A stretch of 64,000 nt of DNA, from NCBI RefSeq assembly GCF_019704555.1, contig NZ_AP024745.1, positions 1,918,001 to 1,982,000 on the forward strand, written 5' to 3'. The notes under the pieces were generated by a model. The model worked only from the letters and a program-made list of their open reading frames with translations, was not told the origin of the DNA and did no database searches. Below, one piece after another: positions 52,587 to 63,979 of this stretch. Position 1 is the first letter of the stretch, and every line of letters starts with the position of its first letter. The position numbers and the translations under genes are program-made. The DNA is from Actinoplanes sp. L3-i22 (GTDB lineage Bacteria; Actinomycetota; Actinomycetes; Mycobacteriales; Micromonosporaceae).

Positions 52587-54623
52587 GTGCCAGACCCGTC
52601 CACTTATCGTCCGGCGCCCGGTACCATTCCCGACGCTCCGGGCGTCTACCGTTTCCGCGATCCGGCCGGCCGGGTGATCTATGTCGGCAAGGCGAAGAGC
52701 CTGCGCAGCCGGCTGAATTCCTACTTCGCCGACACCTGGTCGCTGCACCCGCGCACCCAGCAGATGGTCACCACGGCCGGCTCGGTCGACTGGGTGACGG
52801 TCGGCACCGAGGTCGAGGCGCTCCAGCTGGAGTTCTCCTGGATCAAGGAGTTCGACCCCCGCTTCAACGTGAAGTACCGCGACGACAAGTCGTACCCGTT
52901 CCTCGCCGTCACCCTGAACGAGGAGTTCCCCCGCCTGCAGGTGATGCGCGGCGCCAAGCGCAAGGGCGTGCGCTACTTCGGGCCGTACTCGCACGCCTGG
53001 GCCATCCGCGAGACGCTCGACCTGCTGCTGCGGGTCTTCCCGGCGCGTACCTGCTCGACCGGCGTCTTCAAGCGGTCCGGCCAGATCGGCCGCCCCTGCC
53101 TGCTGGGTTACATCGGCAAGTGCTCGGCGCCGTGCACCGGCCAGGTCAGCGCGGCCGAGCACCGGGCCATCGTCGACGACTTCTGTGACTTCATGGCCGG
53201 CAAGACCGACGCGTTCGTGCGCCGCCTGGAGCGCGACATGCTGCGGGCCTCCGAGGAGCTGGAGTTCGAGCGCGCGGCCCGGCTGCGCGACGACATCGCG
53301 GCGCTGCGCCGGGCGATGGAGAAGCAGACCGTCGTGCTCGGTGACGGCACCGACGCCGACGTGGTCGCCTTCGCCGAGGACCCGCTCGAGGCCGCCGTCC
53401 AGGTCTTCAACGTGCGCGACGGCCGGGTCCGCGGCCAGCGCGGCTGGGTGGTGGAGAAGGTGGAGGAGCTGTCCACCGGCGACCTGGTCCACCACTTCTG
53501 CACGCAGACCTACGGCGAGGCCCAGGGCGAGGCCGACGTGCCCCGCGAGCTGCTGGTCCCGGCCCTGCCGGACGACGCCGACGCGCTCGCCGACTGGCTC
53601 TCCGAGCGGCGCGGCAGCCGGGTCAGCCTGCGGGTCCCGCAGCGCGGCGACAAGAAATCCCTGATGGAGACGGTGGCTCGCAACGCCCTCCAGTCGCTGC
53701 AACGGCACAAGCTGAGCCGGGCCGGTGATCTGACCATCCGGAACAAGGCCCTGGAGGAGATCGCCGAGGCGCTCGGGCTGGAGTCGGCGCCGTTGCGCAT
53801 CGAGTGTTACGACGTCTCGCACATCCAGGGCACCGACGTGGTCGCCTCGATGGTGGTGTTCGAGGACGGCCTGGCCCGCAAGGCGGAGTACCGTCGTTTC
53901 GCCGTACGGGGCAACGCGGACGGCACCGGGCTGGACGACCTCGCCGCGATGAGCGAGGTGATGCGGCGCCGCTTCGCGCGGTACAAGGCGCAGGTCGGCG
54001 CGGACGCCCCGCGGGACCTGCCGGAGCCGGCCGCTGACGAGACCGGGACGGCGACCGGGACGGCGACCGACGAGGTCGAGACCGCCGAGCTGCCCGGGAT
54101 CGACCCGCTGACCGGCAAGCCGCGACGCTTCGCGTACCCGCCTCAGCTGATCGTCGTGGACGGCGGCGAGCCGCAGGTGAACGCGGTCGCCACGGTCCTC
54201 GCCGAGATGGGCGTCACCGACGTGGCGCTGTGCGGGCTGGCCAAGCGGCTGGAGGAGGTGTGGCTGCCCGGCGACGACTTCCCGGTCATCCTGCCGCGCA
54301 CCTCGGAGGCCCTCTACCTGCTGCAACGCGTGCGGGACGAGGCGCACCGGTTCGCCATCACGTTCCACCGGGAGCGGCGCTCCAAGCGGATGACCGAGTC
54401 GGCGCTGGACACCGTGGCCGGCCTGGGCGAGACCCGGCGCAAGGCGCTGATGCGGCACTTCGGATCGGTGAAGCGGCTCTCCGCCGCCACTCCGGAGGAG
54501 ATCATCGAGGTGCCGGGGATCGGCCGGCGGACCGCCGAGGCGGTGCTGGCCGCGCTGAATCCCACGACGACGCCCCCATCGGGGGAGGCGCGGAACACAT
54601 CCGAGCCGCCGGCGGCTCCGTAA
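52587..54623 (+). CDS. uvrC: Excinuclease ABC subunit C
   Basis: 678 residues, makes both incisions in nucleotide excision repair. The GIY-YIG nuclease has [20 protein letters not shown] (about 10-30); the UVR motif is [18 protein letters not shown]; the RNase H-like nuclease shows [20 protein letters not shown] with the catalytic Asp; the C-terminal helix-hairpin-helix pair is in [17 protein letters not shown] and [17 protein letters not shown] Thr/Glu-rich insertion ([16 protein letters not shown]) is an actinobacterial feature. A GTG six bases upstream at 52581 is in frame, but the promoter spacing favours 52587. Confidence 0.97.
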   Translation: MPDPSTYRPAPGTIPDAPGVYRFRDPAGRVIYVGKAKSLRSRLNSYFADTWSLHPRTQQMVTTAGSVDWVTVGTEVEALQLEFSWIKEFDPRFNVKYRDDKSYPFLAVTLNEEFPRLQVMRGAKRKGVRYFGPYSHAWAIRETLDLLLRVFPARTCSTGVFKRSGQIGRPCLLGYIGKCSAPCTGQVSAAEHRAIVDDFCDFMAGKTDAFVRRLERDMLRASEELEFERAARLRDDIAALRRAMEKQTVVLGDGTDADVVAFAEDPLEAAVQVFNVRDGRVRGQRGWVVEKVEELSTGDLVHHFCTQTYGEAQGEADVPRELLVPALPDDADALADWLSERRGSRVSLRVPQRGDKKSLMETVARNALQSLQRHKLSRAGDLTIRNKALEEIAEALGLESAPLRIECYDVSHIQGTDVVASMVVFEDGLARKAEYRRFAVRGNADGTGLDDLAAMSEVMRRRFARYKAQVGADAPRDLPEPAADETGTATGTATDEVETAELPGIDPLTGKPRRFAYPPQLIVVDGGEPQVNAVATVLAEMGVTDVALCGLAKRLEEVWLPGDDFPVILPRTSEALYLLQRVRDEAHRFAITFHRERRSKRMTESALDTVAGLGETRRKALMRHFGSVKRLSAATPEEIIEVPGIGRRTAEAVLAALNPTTTPPSGEARNTSEPPAAP

Positions 54624-54662
54624 TGGATGACATCGGGTCGATGGCGGTACCCAGGGCGGACA

Positions 54663-54679
54663 CCGGACAACCTGTCCGG
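54663..54679 (+). terminator. Hairpin after uvrC
   Basis: CCGGACA-ACC-TGTCCGG, perfect 7-bp stem 40 bases after the uvrC stop, flanked by outer CGATGG...GGTACC segments that can extend the pairing. Confidence 0.55.
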
Positions 54680-54756
54680 CGGCCGGACCGGTACCCATCG
54701 GCCTACCATGTTGTGTCCGTCCGCGTGGTGCGGACGAAGCGACGCGGGAGGCGTGC

Positions 54757-55671
54757 GTGACCGAAGCGATGCCCGAGTTCGGACCCGGCGACGTGGTCGA
54801 CCCGGACGAGGCCGGCACCGACCTGGTGGTCGTCACCGGGCTGTCCGGCGGTGGCCGCAGCACGGTGGCCCGGGCCCTGGAGAACGTCGGTTTCTACGTT
54901 GTCGACAACCTGCCACAGGCGCTGATGCTGGAGATGGCCGAGCTGGCCTTCGCGGCCGGCGGCGCGGCCCGGCGTACCGCGATGGTGCTGGACGTGCGCA
55001 GCCGCGCGTTCTCCACCGATCTGGCCGGCGCGGTGCGCGCCCTCAAGGAGCGCGGCTTCTCGCCGCGCGTGGTCTTCGTGGACGCCGACGACGAGGTGCT
55101 GATCCGGCGCTTCGAGTCGGTGCGCCGCTCACACCCGCTGCAGGGTGACGGCCGGCTGGCGGACGGGATCGCCGCCGAGCGCAAGCTGCTCGAGGAGGCC
55201 CGCGAGCAGGCCGACGTGATCATCGACACCAGCCACCTCAACGTGAACCAGCTGCGCCGCCGGGTGGAGGAGCTGTTCGGCGGGGAGGACGCGCGCAAGC
55301 TGCGGATCACCGTGCTGTCCTTCGGCTTCAAGTACGGCCTGCCGCCGGACGCCGACTACGTGCTCGACGCCCGGTTCCTGCCGAACCCGTTCTGGGTGCC
55401 GGAGCTGCGCGAGCACACCGGCCTGGAGGAGGGCGTGAGCAGCTACGTGCTCGGCCAGGAGGGCGCGACCGATTTCGTGGCCACCTACGCCGGGCTGATC
55501 GCGGCCACCGCGCCCGGCTTCGAGCGCGAGGGCAAGCGCTATCTGACCGTGGCGATCGGGTGCACCGGTGGTAAACACCGGAGCGTGGCGATAACCGAGG
55601 AGTTGACTTCGCGGCTCAGCGCAATGCGCCTTTCGGCACACGCCTCGCACCGCGACCTGGGGCGCGAGTGA
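54757..55671 (+). CDS. rapZ: RapZ/YvcJ-family nucleotide-binding protein
   Basis: 304 residues. Walker A GLSGGGRST at 28-36 (with Arg where Lys is usual), DNLPQALM region, RRSHPL and the C-terminal SFGFKYGLPPDADYVLDARFLPNPF and GCTGGKHRSVAITEEL signature. Enterobacterial RapZ is an RNase adaptor that controls GlmS; the actinomycete protein's target is not established. GTG 54757 has GGGAGG upstream. It overlaps yvcK by four bases, and rapZ-yvcK-whiA is a conserved cluster in Gram-positive bacteria. Confidence 0.94.
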   Translation: MTEAMPEFGPGDVVDPDEAGTDLVVVTGLSGGGRSTVARALENVGFYVVDNLPQALMLEMAELAFAAGGAARRTAMVLDVRSRAFSTDLAGAVRALKERGFSPRVVFVDADDEVLIRRFESVRRSHPLQGDGRLADGIAAERKLLEEAREQADVIIDTSHLNVNQLRRRVEELFGGEDARKLRITVLSFGFKYGLPPDADYVLDARFLPNPFWVPELREHTGLEEGVSSYVLGQEGATDFVATYAGLIAATAPGFEREGKRYLTVAIGCTGGKHRSVAITEELTSRLSAMRLSAHASHRDLGRE

Positions 55672-56708
55672 CGGCCCGGCCGGTCCGGGTGGTGGCGTTC
55701 GGCGGTGGGCACGGCCTGGGCGCCTCGCTGCGGGCGCTGCGGCACACCGCGGCCGAGGTGGAGCTGGACATCACGGCGATCGTCACGGTCGGTGACGACG
55801 GCGGCTCCAGCGGCCGCCTGCGGGTCGAACGGGACGCGCTGCTGCCCCCGGGTGACCTGCGCCAGGCGCTCGCCGCCCTGGCCGATCAGGACCCGACCAC
55901 CCAGCTGACCGCCCGGGTGATGCAGCACCGGTTCGTGGCCATGCACGAGCCGGGGGTGAGCCCGTTGCCCCCGGTGGTCCGCGGCCCCCGGCTGGAGCGC
56001 CGCGCCGACCGCAGCAAGGACAGCCTGGCCGGGCACACGGTCGGCAACCTGCTGCTGCTCGGGCTGATGGAGATGCTCGGCGACCCGGTGCGGGCGCTGG
56101 ACCACGCGGCCGCGATGGTCGGCGCGCGGGGCCGGGTGCTGCCGATGGCGCTGCACGCGGTCGGCATCGAGGCGGACGTGTCGGTCGGCGACCCGGACCG
56201 CCCGGGCGAGGTGGTCACGGTCCGCGGCCAGCACTCGGTGGCGGTGGCCGGCGGCCGGGTGGAGGCGGTCCGGCTGGAGCCGGCCGACCCGCCGGCCTGT
56301 CCGCAGGCGGTCGAGGCGGTCCGTGGGGCGGACTGGCTGATCTTCGGGCCGGGCAGCTGGTACACCAGCGTGCTGCCGCACCTGCTGGTGCCGGGGCTGG
56401 CCCGGGCGATCGTGAGCAGCCCGGCGCGCCGGCTGATCACCCTGAACCTGGGCGCGGACAAGGAGACGCAGGGTCTCTCCGCCGCCGAGCACCTCGGCAC
56501 CCTGCACCGCTACCTGCCCGACCTGCGGGTGGACACGGTGCTGGCCGACGTGAAATGGACGCCCGAGCCGGAACCGGTACGTGTCGCCGCGCACCAGATG
56601 GGCGCCGATCTGGTATTGGCACCCGTGGCCGTTGCGGACGGGAGCCCACGGCATGATCCTGAGGCACTGGGTGTTGCACTGGTGCCAGTATTGGGCTCCG
56701 CTCGTTAA
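55668..56708 (+). CDS. yvcK: YvcK/CofD-like protein (gluconeogenesis factor)
   Basis: 346 residues. Starts VVAFGGGHGLGASLRALRHT, then IVTVGDDGGSSGRLRVE and LPPGDLRQALAALAD, the family's ligand-binding core; GHTVGNLLLLGLMEM and LIFGPGSWYTSVLPHLLVP follow. YvcK proteins bind UDP-sugars and are needed for normal cell-wall growth on gluconeogenic carbon. GTG overlaps the rapZ stop. Confidence 0.94.
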   Translation: MTARPVRVVAFGGGHGLGASLRALRHTAAEVELDITAIVTVGDDGGSSGRLRVERDALLPPGDLRQALAALADQDPTTQLTARVMQHRFVAMHEPGVSPLPPVVRGPRLERRADRSKDSLAGHTVGNLLLLGLMEMLGDPVRALDHAAAMVGARGRVLPMALHAVGIEADVSVGDPDRPGEVVTVRGQHSVAVAGGRVEAVRLEPADPPACPQAVEAVRGADWLIFGPGSWYTSVLPHLLVPGLARAIVSSPARRLITLNLGADKETQGLSAAEHLGTLHRYLPDLRVDTVLADVKWTPEPEPVRVAAHQMGADLVLAPVAVADGSPRHDPEALGVALVPVLGSAR

Positions 56709-56766
56709 CTACTGGCGTAGGTGCGGCACACATTGTCCATGATCCGGCGCATGAGGTGACAACACG

Positions 56767-57747
56767 ATGGCGATGACGGCAGCGGTCAAAGACGAGCTGA
56801 GCCGGGTCGACGTGCCCAAGCCCTGTTGCCGGCGGGCGGAGATGGCGTCCCTGCTCCGGTTCGCCGGTGGGTTGCACATCGTTTCCGGCCGGGTGGTCGT
56901 CGAGGCCGAACTGGACACCGGCGCGGTGGCGCGCCGGCTCCGCCGGGAGATCGCCGATGTCTACGGCTACCCCAGCGAGGTCCACGTGCTGGCCTCCGGC
57001 GGCCTGCGCAAGGGCAGCCACTACATCGTCCGGATCGTCAAGGACGGCGAGGCGCTGGCCCGGCAGACCGGCCTGCTCGACGTGCGTGGGCGGCCCGTTC
57101 GCGGGCTCCCGCCGCACGTCGTGTCGGCGAACGTCTGCTGCGCGGTGGCCGCGTGGCGGGGCGCGTTCATGGCACACGGTTCCCTCACCGAACCGGGGCG
57201 CTCCAGCGCTCTGGAGATCACCTGCCCGGGGCCGGAGGCGGCGCTCGCGCTGCGCGGCGCCGCCCGGCGGATCGGCATCACCGCCAAGGAACGCGAGGTC
57301 CGCGGGGTGGACCGGGTGGTGATCAAGGACGGGGACGCGATCGCCGCGCTGCTCACCCGGATCGGTGCGCACTCCAGCGTGCTGGCCTGGGAGGAGCGGC
57401 GGGTCCGCCGGGAGGTGCGGGCCACCGCGAACCGGCTGGCCAACTTCGACGACGCGAACCTGCGCCGCTCGGCCCGCGCGGCGGTGGCCGCGGCGGCCCG
57501 GGTCACCCGGGCGCTGGAGATCCTCTCCGAGGACGCGCCGAACCACCTGACCTCGGCCGGGCAGCTACGGCTGGAACACCGGCAGGCGTCGCTGGAGGAG
57601 CTGGGCGCGCTGGCCGACCCGCCGCTGACCAAGGACGCCATCGCCGGGCGGATCCGGCGGCTGCTGGCGCTCGCCGACAAGCGGGCCCGGGACCTCGGCA
57701 TCCCGGACACCGAGGCGGCCGTGACCCCCGAGATGATGGCCTGTTAG
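56767..57747 (+). CDS. whiA: DNA-binding regulator WhiA
   Basis: 326 residues. The N-terminal LAGLIDADG-like domain ([25 protein letters not shown], then [20 protein letters not shown]) lacks the endonuclease acid pair, and a C-terminal helix-turn-helix includes [18 protein letters not shown] and [19 protein letters not shown]. In Streptomyces WhiA works with WhiB to switch hyphae from growth to sporulation septation; a sporulating relative would use it likewise. 58 bases separate it from yvcK. Confidence 0.96.
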   Translation: MAMTAAVKDELSRVDVPKPCCRRAEMASLLRFAGGLHIVSGRVVVEAELDTGAVARRLRREIADVYGYPSEVHVLASGGLRKGSHYIVRIVKDGEALARQTGLLDVRGRPVRGLPPHVVSANVCCAVAAWRGAFMAHGSLTEPGRSSALEITCPGPEAALALRGAARRIGITAKEREVRGVDRVVIKDGDAIAALLTRIGAHSSVLAWEERRVRREVRATANRLANFDDANLRRSARAAVAAAARVTRALEILSEDAPNHLTSAGQLRLEHRQASLEELGALADPPLTKDAIAGRIRRLLALADKRARDLGIPDTEAAVTPEMMAC

Positions 57748-59144
<1,397 letters not shown>

Positions 59145-59146
59145 TC

Positions 59147-60343
59147 TTGAAGACTCTCGACGACCTGCTCGGCGAGGGTGTCTCGGGTCGGCGCGTGTTC
59201 GTGCGCGCCGACCTGAACGTCCCGTTCGACAAGGCAAACCCGGGTGTGATCAGTGACGACGGCCGCGCCCGCGCGGTGCTGCCGACGCTGATCGCCCTGC
59301 GTGACGCGGGCGCCAAGGTCATCGTGGCGTCCCACCTCGGCCGCCCCAAGGGCGCGCCGGACCCCAAGTTCACGCTCGCGCCGGTCGCCACGCGACTGGG
59401 CGAGCTGCTGGGAACGCCGGTCGTTTTCGCGGAGGACACGGTCGGGGCTTCCGCCACCGCCGCGGTCGCCGCGCTGGCGGACGGCCAGGTCCTGCTCCTG
59501 GAGAACCTGCGGTTCAACGAGGGTGAGACCTCGAAGGACGATGCGGTTCGTGGGGCTTTCGCCGATGAATTGGCGAAATTTGCTGACTTCTACGTCGATG
59601 ACGCTTTCGGTGCGGTGCACCGCAAGCACGCGTCGGTGTACGACGTCGCGGCCCGCCTGCCGCACTACGCGGGTGGCCTCGTCGTCAAGGAGGTCGAGGT
59701 CCTGCGCAAGGTCTCCGAGACCCCCGAGAAGCCGTACGTCGTGGTGCTCGGCGGCTCGAAGGTCTCCGACAAGCTCGCCGTGATCCAGGCGCTGCTGCCG
59801 AAGGTGGACAAGCTCCTCGTCGGTGGCGGGATGTGCTTCACGTTCCTCAAGGCGCAGGGGCACGAGGTGGGCAAGTCCCTCCTCGAGGCCGAGATGATCG
59901 ACACCTGCAGGGACCTGCTGGAGCAGGCCGCGGGCCGGATCGTCCTGCCGGTCGACGTGGTCGCGGCGACCGAGTTCTCCGCGGACGCCGAGCACGACGT
60001 GGTGGACGCCGCGGCGATCCCCGCCGACCGGCTCGGTCTCGACATCGGCCCGAAGTCGACGGAGCTGTTCGCGTCGGCGATCGCCGGTGCGAAGACCGTC
60101 TTCTGGAACGGCCCGATGGGCGTCTTCGAGCTCGCCCCGTTCGCCGCGGGCACCCGTGGCGTCGCCGAGGCGATCACCAAGATCGACGGCTTCTCGGTCG
60201 TCGGTGGCGGCGACTCGGCGGCGGCGGTCCGCACGCTCGGCCTGGACGAGTCCGCGTTCGGCCACATCTCCACCGGTGGGGGCGCGTCCCTGGAGTACCT
60301 CGAGGGCAAGACGCTGCCGGGCGTCGCCGCGTTGGAGAAGTGA
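59147..60343 (+). CDS. pgk: Phosphoglycerate kinase
   Basis: 398 residues. [11 protein letters not shown] with substrate Arg/Asp, [42 protein letters not shown] and the nucleotide-binding [12 protein letters not shown] are in order. It forms ATP from 1,3-bisphosphoglycerate. TTG 59147 with GGAG upstream is the only start fitting the family N-terminus (LKTLDDL). Its TGA overlaps the tpiA ATG by one base. Confidence 0.96.
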   Translation: MKTLDDLLGEGVSGRRVFVRADLNVPFDKANPGVISDDGRARAVLPTLIALRDAGAKVIVASHLGRPKGAPDPKFTLAPVATRLGELLGTPVVFAEDTVGASATAAVAALADGQVLLLENLRFNEGETSKDDAVRGAFADELAKFADFYVDDAFGAVHRKHASVYDVAARLPHYAGGLVVKEVEVLRKVSETPEKPYVVVLGGSKVSDKLAVIQALLPKVDKLLVGGGMCFTFLKAQGHEVGKSLLEAEMIDTCRDLLEQAAGRIVLPVDVVAATEFSADAEHDVVDAAAIPADRLGLDIGPKSTELFASAIAGAKTVFWNGPMGVFELAPFAAGTRGVAEAITKIDGFSVVGGGDSAAAVRTLGLDESAFGHISTGGGASLEYLEGKTLPGVAALEK

Positions 60344-61134
60344 TGGGTGACGTGACCCGCAAGCCGATCATCGCCGGTAACTGGAAGATGAACCTCAACC
60401 ACTTCGAGGCGAATCTGCTCATCCAGAAGCTGGCCGCCAGCCTGACCCCGGCCCAGCTGGACGCGGTCGAGACCGTCGTCCTGCCGCCGTTCACCGACCT
60501 GCGTACCGTGCAGACCGCGATCGAGGGCGACAAGCTCGGGATCGCGTACGGCGCCCAGGACGTCTCGCAGCACGTGTCCGGCGCGTACACCGGTGAGATC
60601 GCCGGTTCGATGCTGGCCAAGCTGGGCTGCTCCTACGTGGTGATCGGGCACTCCGAGCGCCGCGAGTACCACGACGAGAGCGACCAGCTGGTCAACGCGA
60701 AGATCAAGGCGGCCTTCGCGGCCGGCCTGACCCCGATCTTCTGCGTCGGCGAGGGCCTGTCCGTCCGGGAGGAGGCCGGCCACGTCGCGCACTGCACGTC
60801 GCAGGTCGACGCCGGCCTGGACGGGCTCAAGGAAGACCAGATCAAGCAGATCGTGATCGCGTACGAGCCGGTCTGGGCGATCGGCACCGGCAAGACCGCG
60901 ACGCCGGACGACGCTCAGGAGGTCTGCGGAGCGATCCGGGCCCGCCTGGTCGAGAAGTTCGGCAGCGAGGTCGCCGAGGCGGTCCGCATTCAGTACGGTG
61001 GATCGGTCAAGGCGAACAACATCGCACAGATCATGGCGCAGCCGGATGTCGACGGCGCTCTGGTCGGCGGTGCGGCTCTGGACGCCGAGGGCTTCGCGGC
61101 CATCGTGCGGTTCCCGGAGCACGTCGCTCGCTAA
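60343..61134 (+). CDS. tpiA: Triose-phosphate isomerase
   Basis: 263 residues. [15 protein letters not shown] with the active-site Asn/Lys, [14 protein letters not shown] with the catalytic His, [19 protein letters not shown] with the catalytic Glu, and [13 protein letters not shown] for phosphate binding. Last gene of gap-pgk-tpiA; a hairpin follows the stop. Confidence 0.97.
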   Translation: MGDVTRKPIIAGNWKMNLNHFEANLLIQKLAASLTPAQLDAVETVVLPPFTDLRTVQTAIEGDKLGIAYGAQDVSQHVSGAYTGEIAGSMLAKLGCSYVVIGHSERREYHDESDQLVNAKIKAAFAAGLTPIFCVGEGLSVREEAGHVAHCTSQVDAGLDGLKEDQIKQIVIAYEPVWAIGTGKTATPDDAQEVCGAIRARLVEKFGSEVAEAVRIQYGGSVKANNIAQIMAQPDVDGALVGGAALDAEGFAAIVRFPEHVAR

Positions 61135-61148
61135 TTGTTGTCTAGTGC

Positions 61149-61177
61149 GTGCCCGGCCGTGGTAAACGGCCGGGCAC
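61149..61177 (+). terminator. Terminator of the gap-pgk-tpiA operon
   Basis: Perfect 12-bp stem GTGCCCGGCCGT (61149-61160) with 61166-61177, 5-base loop, 14 bases after tpiA. TATTGT a few bases later is a candidate -10 for secG. Confidence 0.82.
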
Positions 61178-61227
61178 CCGCTATTGTGGGACCGCTGCTG
61201 TGCCCTTCGAGAGGAATGAACCCGACC

Positions 61228-61482
61228 ATGCCGATCGCGTTCGCGTACACGTTGATCGTGTTGCTGATGATCACCAGCGTTATCCTGACCCTGCTGATCC
61301 TGCTGCACCGGGGTAAGGGTGGCGGCATGTCCAGCATGTTCGGCGGTGGCGTGACCTCGAGCCTGGCCGGTTCCTCGGTCGCGGAGAAGAACCTGGACCG
61401 GTACACGGTTCTCGTGGGTGTCATCTGGTTCGCCTGCGTCGTCGGGCTCGGCTTCTGGCTGAAGCTCGCGGTGGCTTCCTGA
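61228..61482 (+). CDS. secG: Preprotein translocase subunit SecG
   Basis: 84 residues with two membrane helices (YTLIVLLMITSVILTLLILL and VLVGVIWFACVVGLGFWLKL) and the conserved cytoplasmic loop GKGGGMSSMFGGG between them. It assists SecYE protein export. ATG 61228 is preferred; the ATG at 61216 sits on top of the GAGAGGA ribosome site. Its place after tpiA is conserved in actinomycetes. Confidence 0.94.
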   Translation: MPIAFAYTLIVLLMITSVILTLLILLHRGKGGGMSSMFGGGVTSSLAGSSVAEKNLDRYTVLVGVIWFACVVGLGFWLKLAVAS

Positions 61483-61505
61483 CCCGCGGGTAGAGTCGTA
61501 GAATC

Positions 61506-61540
61506 GCCGCGCGGCCGGTTTTACCGGCCGCGCGGCTTTT
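61506..61540 (+). terminator. Intrinsic terminator of secG
   Basis: Perfect 14-bp stem GCCGCGCGGCCGGT (61506-61519) with 61523-61536, TTT loop and TTTT tail; 23 bases after the stop. Confidence 0.92.
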
Positions 61541-61623
61541 GTTTCCGAACGCCGGTTTTCTTTGCTCTGCCGGAGCATCCACGCTCTTTGTTGAGCCCTC
61601 CCCATGTGACAGGAGTGACGTCC

Positions 61624-61968
61624 GTGTCCAGTGGCAGCGCTATCCGCGGTAGTCGCGTCGGCTCCAGCCCGATGCGACCCGACGAGCGCACCGAGCCCGC
61701 CCCCCGCCGCCAGGTGAACTACTTCTGTGCGGCCGGCCATGACAGCCGCATCTGGTTCTCCGCCGAGGCGCCGGCCCCCGACACCTGGGACTGTCCGCGG
61801 TGCGGGCAGCCCGCCGGGCTCGACCAGGAACGCCCGCCCGGGCGGCAGCGGAGCGAGCCGTACAAGTCGCACCTGGCCTACGTGAAGGAGCGGCGGTCCG
61901 AGGAGGACGGCGCGGCGATCCTCGCGGAGGCGCTGGCCAAGCTGCGCCAGCGTCGCGGCCGGGCCTGA
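61624..61968 (+). CDS. rbpA: RNA polymerase-binding protein RbpA
   Basis: 114 residues. N-terminal AIRGSRVGSS, a zinc-binding or core domain with C35, H39, C57 and C60 (NYFCAAGHD, WDCPRCGQPAG), and a C-terminal sigma-interaction helix region with YKSHLAYVKERRSEEDGAAIL. RbpA stabilises the open complex with the housekeeping sigma factor and is found only in actinobacteria. The N-terminal linker is shorter than in S. coelicolor RbpA. GTG 61624 follows AGGAG; an earlier GTG at 61615 overlaps that site. Confidence 0.9.
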   Translation: MSSGSAIRGSRVGSSPMRPDERTEPAPRRQVNYFCAAGHDSRIWFSAEAPAPDTWDCPRCGQPAGLDQERPPGRQRSEPYKSHLAYVKERRSEEDGAAILAEALAKLRQRRGRA

Positions 61969-62165
61969 CACCCGTCGCTCAGCACGGTCCCGGCCGGCCG
62001 CCGGGGCTGTTTCCGAGGCCTTGAGCCCGCCGACACCCACCCGGGTCGAGGCGGGCCTTTCGCTTGCGCTCAAGGCAACTGCTTCCGGGGTACGGCGGGG
62101 CCGGGCTCCCGCCGTACCGAAGCCGGCCGTTGATCTTGATCTTGATCCTGGCCCGGGAAACCGGG

Positions 62166-62768
62166 TCAGAGCGGGCTGGTGTCCCGGCCCAGGAAGAGCG
62201 CGCCGGAGTCCTGAACCGGCAGGTCCCGGAAGCCGAGCCGCTGGTAGAACGCGTAGGCGCCGTGGTTCGACGGCGCCATGCCCAGGTGCACCCGGTGCAC
62301 CCCGGCGGCCCGCAGCCCGGCCAGGAACGCGGCCATCAGCCCCCGGCCCTGCCCCCGCCCCTGCCACTCCGGCAGCAGGTCGATGTGCAGGTGCGCGGGG
62401 TGGCCGGCGAGCTCGGGGTGGATCATCCGCTCCGGGTGCCGGTGCAGGTCCAGCATCTCCTCGTCGCGCGGGTCGCCGTCGACCAGCCGCGCCGCGGTGA
62501 CCGGCAGCCACTCGGCCCGGTAGCGCTCGACGAACTTCGCGGTGTCCGCGGCGCCGATCACGTAGCCGACCGCGCGCCCGGTCCCGTCGTCGAGCACGTG
62601 CGCGTGCTCCGGCTCCAGGATCACGTAGGGCGCCGCCCAGATGTCCCCGAGCAGGCGGTCGGAGCTGTACTTCCCCCGGGCGTCCTGGCCCGCGTCACCG
62701 GTGCGGACGCAGATGTCGTAGATGGCGTCGAGGTCGCTCGATCGGTAGGCGCGTATCGCAACTGGCAC
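62166..62768 (-). CDS. GNAT-family N-acetyltransferase
   Basis: 200 residues. Acetyl-CoA-binding motif in LLPEWQGRGQGRGLMAAFLAGL (Q/RxxGxG/A) and MAPSNHGAYAFYQRLGFRDL near the C-terminus. The central HPERMIHPELAGHPAHLHID is typical of a subgroup near O-GlcNAcase-associated acetyltransferases; the substrate is not assigned. GTG 62768 lies seven bases from a TAGACT box, so leaderless. Divergent from the VOC gene with only 24 bases between start codons. Confidence 0.87.
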   Translation of the reverse strand: MPVAIRAYRSSDLDAIYDICVRTGDAGQDARGKYSSDRLLGDIWAAPYVILEPEHAHVLDDGTGRAVGYVIGAADTAKFVERYRAEWLPVTAARLVDGDPRDEEMLDLHRHPERMIHPELAGHPAHLHIDLLPEWQGRGQGRGLMAAFLAGLRAAGVHRVHLGMAPSNHGAYAFYQRLGFRDLPVQDSGALFLGRDTSPL

Positions 62769-62775
62769 CTACCGA

Positions 62776-62781
62776 AGTCTA
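62776..62781 (-). promoter_or_regulatory. -10 box of leaderless GNAT gene
   Basis: TAGACT on the minus strand ends seven bases before GTG 62768 and overlaps the TACGGA box that could serve the divergent VOC gene. Confidence 0.45.
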
Positions 62782-62792
62782 CGGATGGCAGC

Positions 62793-63206
62793 ATGGTCGG
62801 AATGAACTGGACTCTCGAGGTGGTCGTCGTCCCGGTCGCCGATATCGACCGGGCCAAGAAGTTCTACGCCGAGCAACTCGGCTTCCAGGTCGACCACGAC
62901 ACGTCCTTCGGCGAGGTGCGCATCGTGCAGCTGACCCCGCCGGGCAGCGGCTGCTCGATCGTGATCGGCCGGGGCGCGGTGCCGGACATGCCGCCCGGCT
63001 CGCTGAAGGGCCTGCAGCTGGTGGTCCGCGACATCCGGGCGGCGCACGCCGAGCTGGTGGCTCGCGGGGTCGACGTCAGCGAGGTGACCACGCTGGGGGA
63101 GAACCCGACGCCGACCCCGGATCCGCTGGACAACGTCGGGTTCGTCTTCTTCAGCGACCCGGACGGGAACGGCTGGGCGGTGCAGCAGATCTCGTCGCGC
63201 GCCTGA
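62793..63206 (+). CDS. VOC-superfamily (glyoxalase/dioxygenase-like) protein
   Basis: 137 residues, one betaalphabeta-betabetabeta module pair. VVVVPVADIDRAKKFYAEQLGF opens the domain, and VGFVFFSDPDGNGWAVQQ closes it with the family Asp-Pro-Asp-Gly. Which metal residues remain is unclear, so catalysis is uncertain. ATG 62793 is 7 bases from TACGGA (leaderless); ATG 62802 is an alternative. It converges with pgl (4-base gap). Confidence 0.87.
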   Translation: MVGMNWTLEVVVVPVADIDRAKKFYAEQLGFQVDHDTSFGEVRIVQLTPPGSGCSIVIGRGAVPDMPPGSLKGLQLVVRDIRAAHAELVARGVDVSEVTTLGENPTPTPDPLDNVGFVFFSDPDGNGWAVQQISSRA

Positions 63207-63210
63207 CTTT

Positions 63211-63927
63211 CTAGCGCTTCGAGGCCGCCGCCTCATCAAGAAGGAACAGCGTCTTGCGTACGCCGTGAGCCTGTCCCGCCGGAAGGTCCCCGCCCCGCAG
63301 CACCGTGCCGATCGGCTCGGCCTTGTCCGGCCCGGCCGCCACCAGCCACACCTCGTCGGCGTTCCGGATCGTCGCCAGGGTCAGCGTGATCCGGGTCGGC
63401 GGCGGCTTCGGGCTGTCGTAGGTGGCCACCGCGACCCCGCTGCGCTCCAGCACCGGGTGCCCGGGGAAGAGCGACGCCACGTGCCCGTCCTCGCCCACGC
63501 CGAGCATCAGCACGTCGAAGCGGAGCCCGGCCGCGGTCAGCTCCGCGGAGTAGCGCGCGGCGGCCGCCTCCGCGTCGTCGCCGTCCGGCCCGTCGCTGGC
63601 CGGCATCGCGTGCACCCGGGCCGGGTCCAGCGGCAGCGCGTCCAGCACCGCCGCCCGGGCCTGGGTCTCGTTGCGGTCCGGGTCACCGGCCGGCAGGAAG
63701 CGCTCGTCGCCCCACCACAGGTCCACCCGGGACCAGTCGATCGCCGCCGCGGCCGGCAGCTCCCGCAGCTGACCCAGCACCTTGGCGGCCACCCGGCCAC
63801 CGGTCAGCACCACGCTCGCCGTGCCGTGCACCGCCTGCGCGTCGATGATCCGGATGACGAGCCGTGCCGCCACCGTGGACGCCAGGATGTCGGCGTCCGG
63901 AACCACCACGACCACGGTCTCACTCAA
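63211..63927 (-). CDS. pgl: 6-Phosphogluconolactonase
   Basis: 238 residues. VLTGGRVAAKVL, DWSRVDLWWGDERFLPAGDPDRNE (the substrate-site signature) and DVLMLGVGEDGHVASLFPGHP (catalytic His) are in order. It hydrolyses 6-phosphogluconolactone in the oxidative pentose phosphate pathway. TTG 63927 has GGAG eight bases upstream. In related genomes it follows zwf-opcA on the same strand; those genes would lie beyond 64000. Confidence 0.95.
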   Translation of the reverse strand: MSETVVVVVPDADILASTVAARLVIRIIDAQAVHGTASVVLTGGRVAAKVLGQLRELPAAAAIDWSRVDLWWGDERFLPAGDPDRNETQARAAVLDALPLDPARVHAMPASDGPDGDDAEAAAARYSAELTAAGLRFDVLMLGVGEDGHVASLFPGHPVLERSGVAVATYDSPKPPPTRITLTLATIRNADEVWLVAAGPDKAEPIGTVLRGGDLPAGQAHGVRKTLFLLDEAAASKR

Positions 63928-63951
63928 GTTGGCTCTCCTTTGGTGACGAAA

Positions 63952-63979
63952 GGGCCGCCCGCCACCGGCGGACGGCCCC
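63952..63979 (-). terminator. Hairpin just upstream of pgl
   Basis: GGGGCCGTCCGCC and GGCGGGCGGCCC on the minus strand pair with one G-U, and CTTTCG follows. It lies 25 bases before pgl, downstream of whatever minus-strand gene precedes it, so it is either that gene's terminator or an intercistronic processing hairpin. Confidence 0.6.

Noticed and set aside
59665..62511. 948-residue minus-strand ORF across pgk, tpiA, secG and rbpA
   Set aside because: It spans several real genes and terminators, with Arg/Ala/Pro-rich low-complexity sequence.
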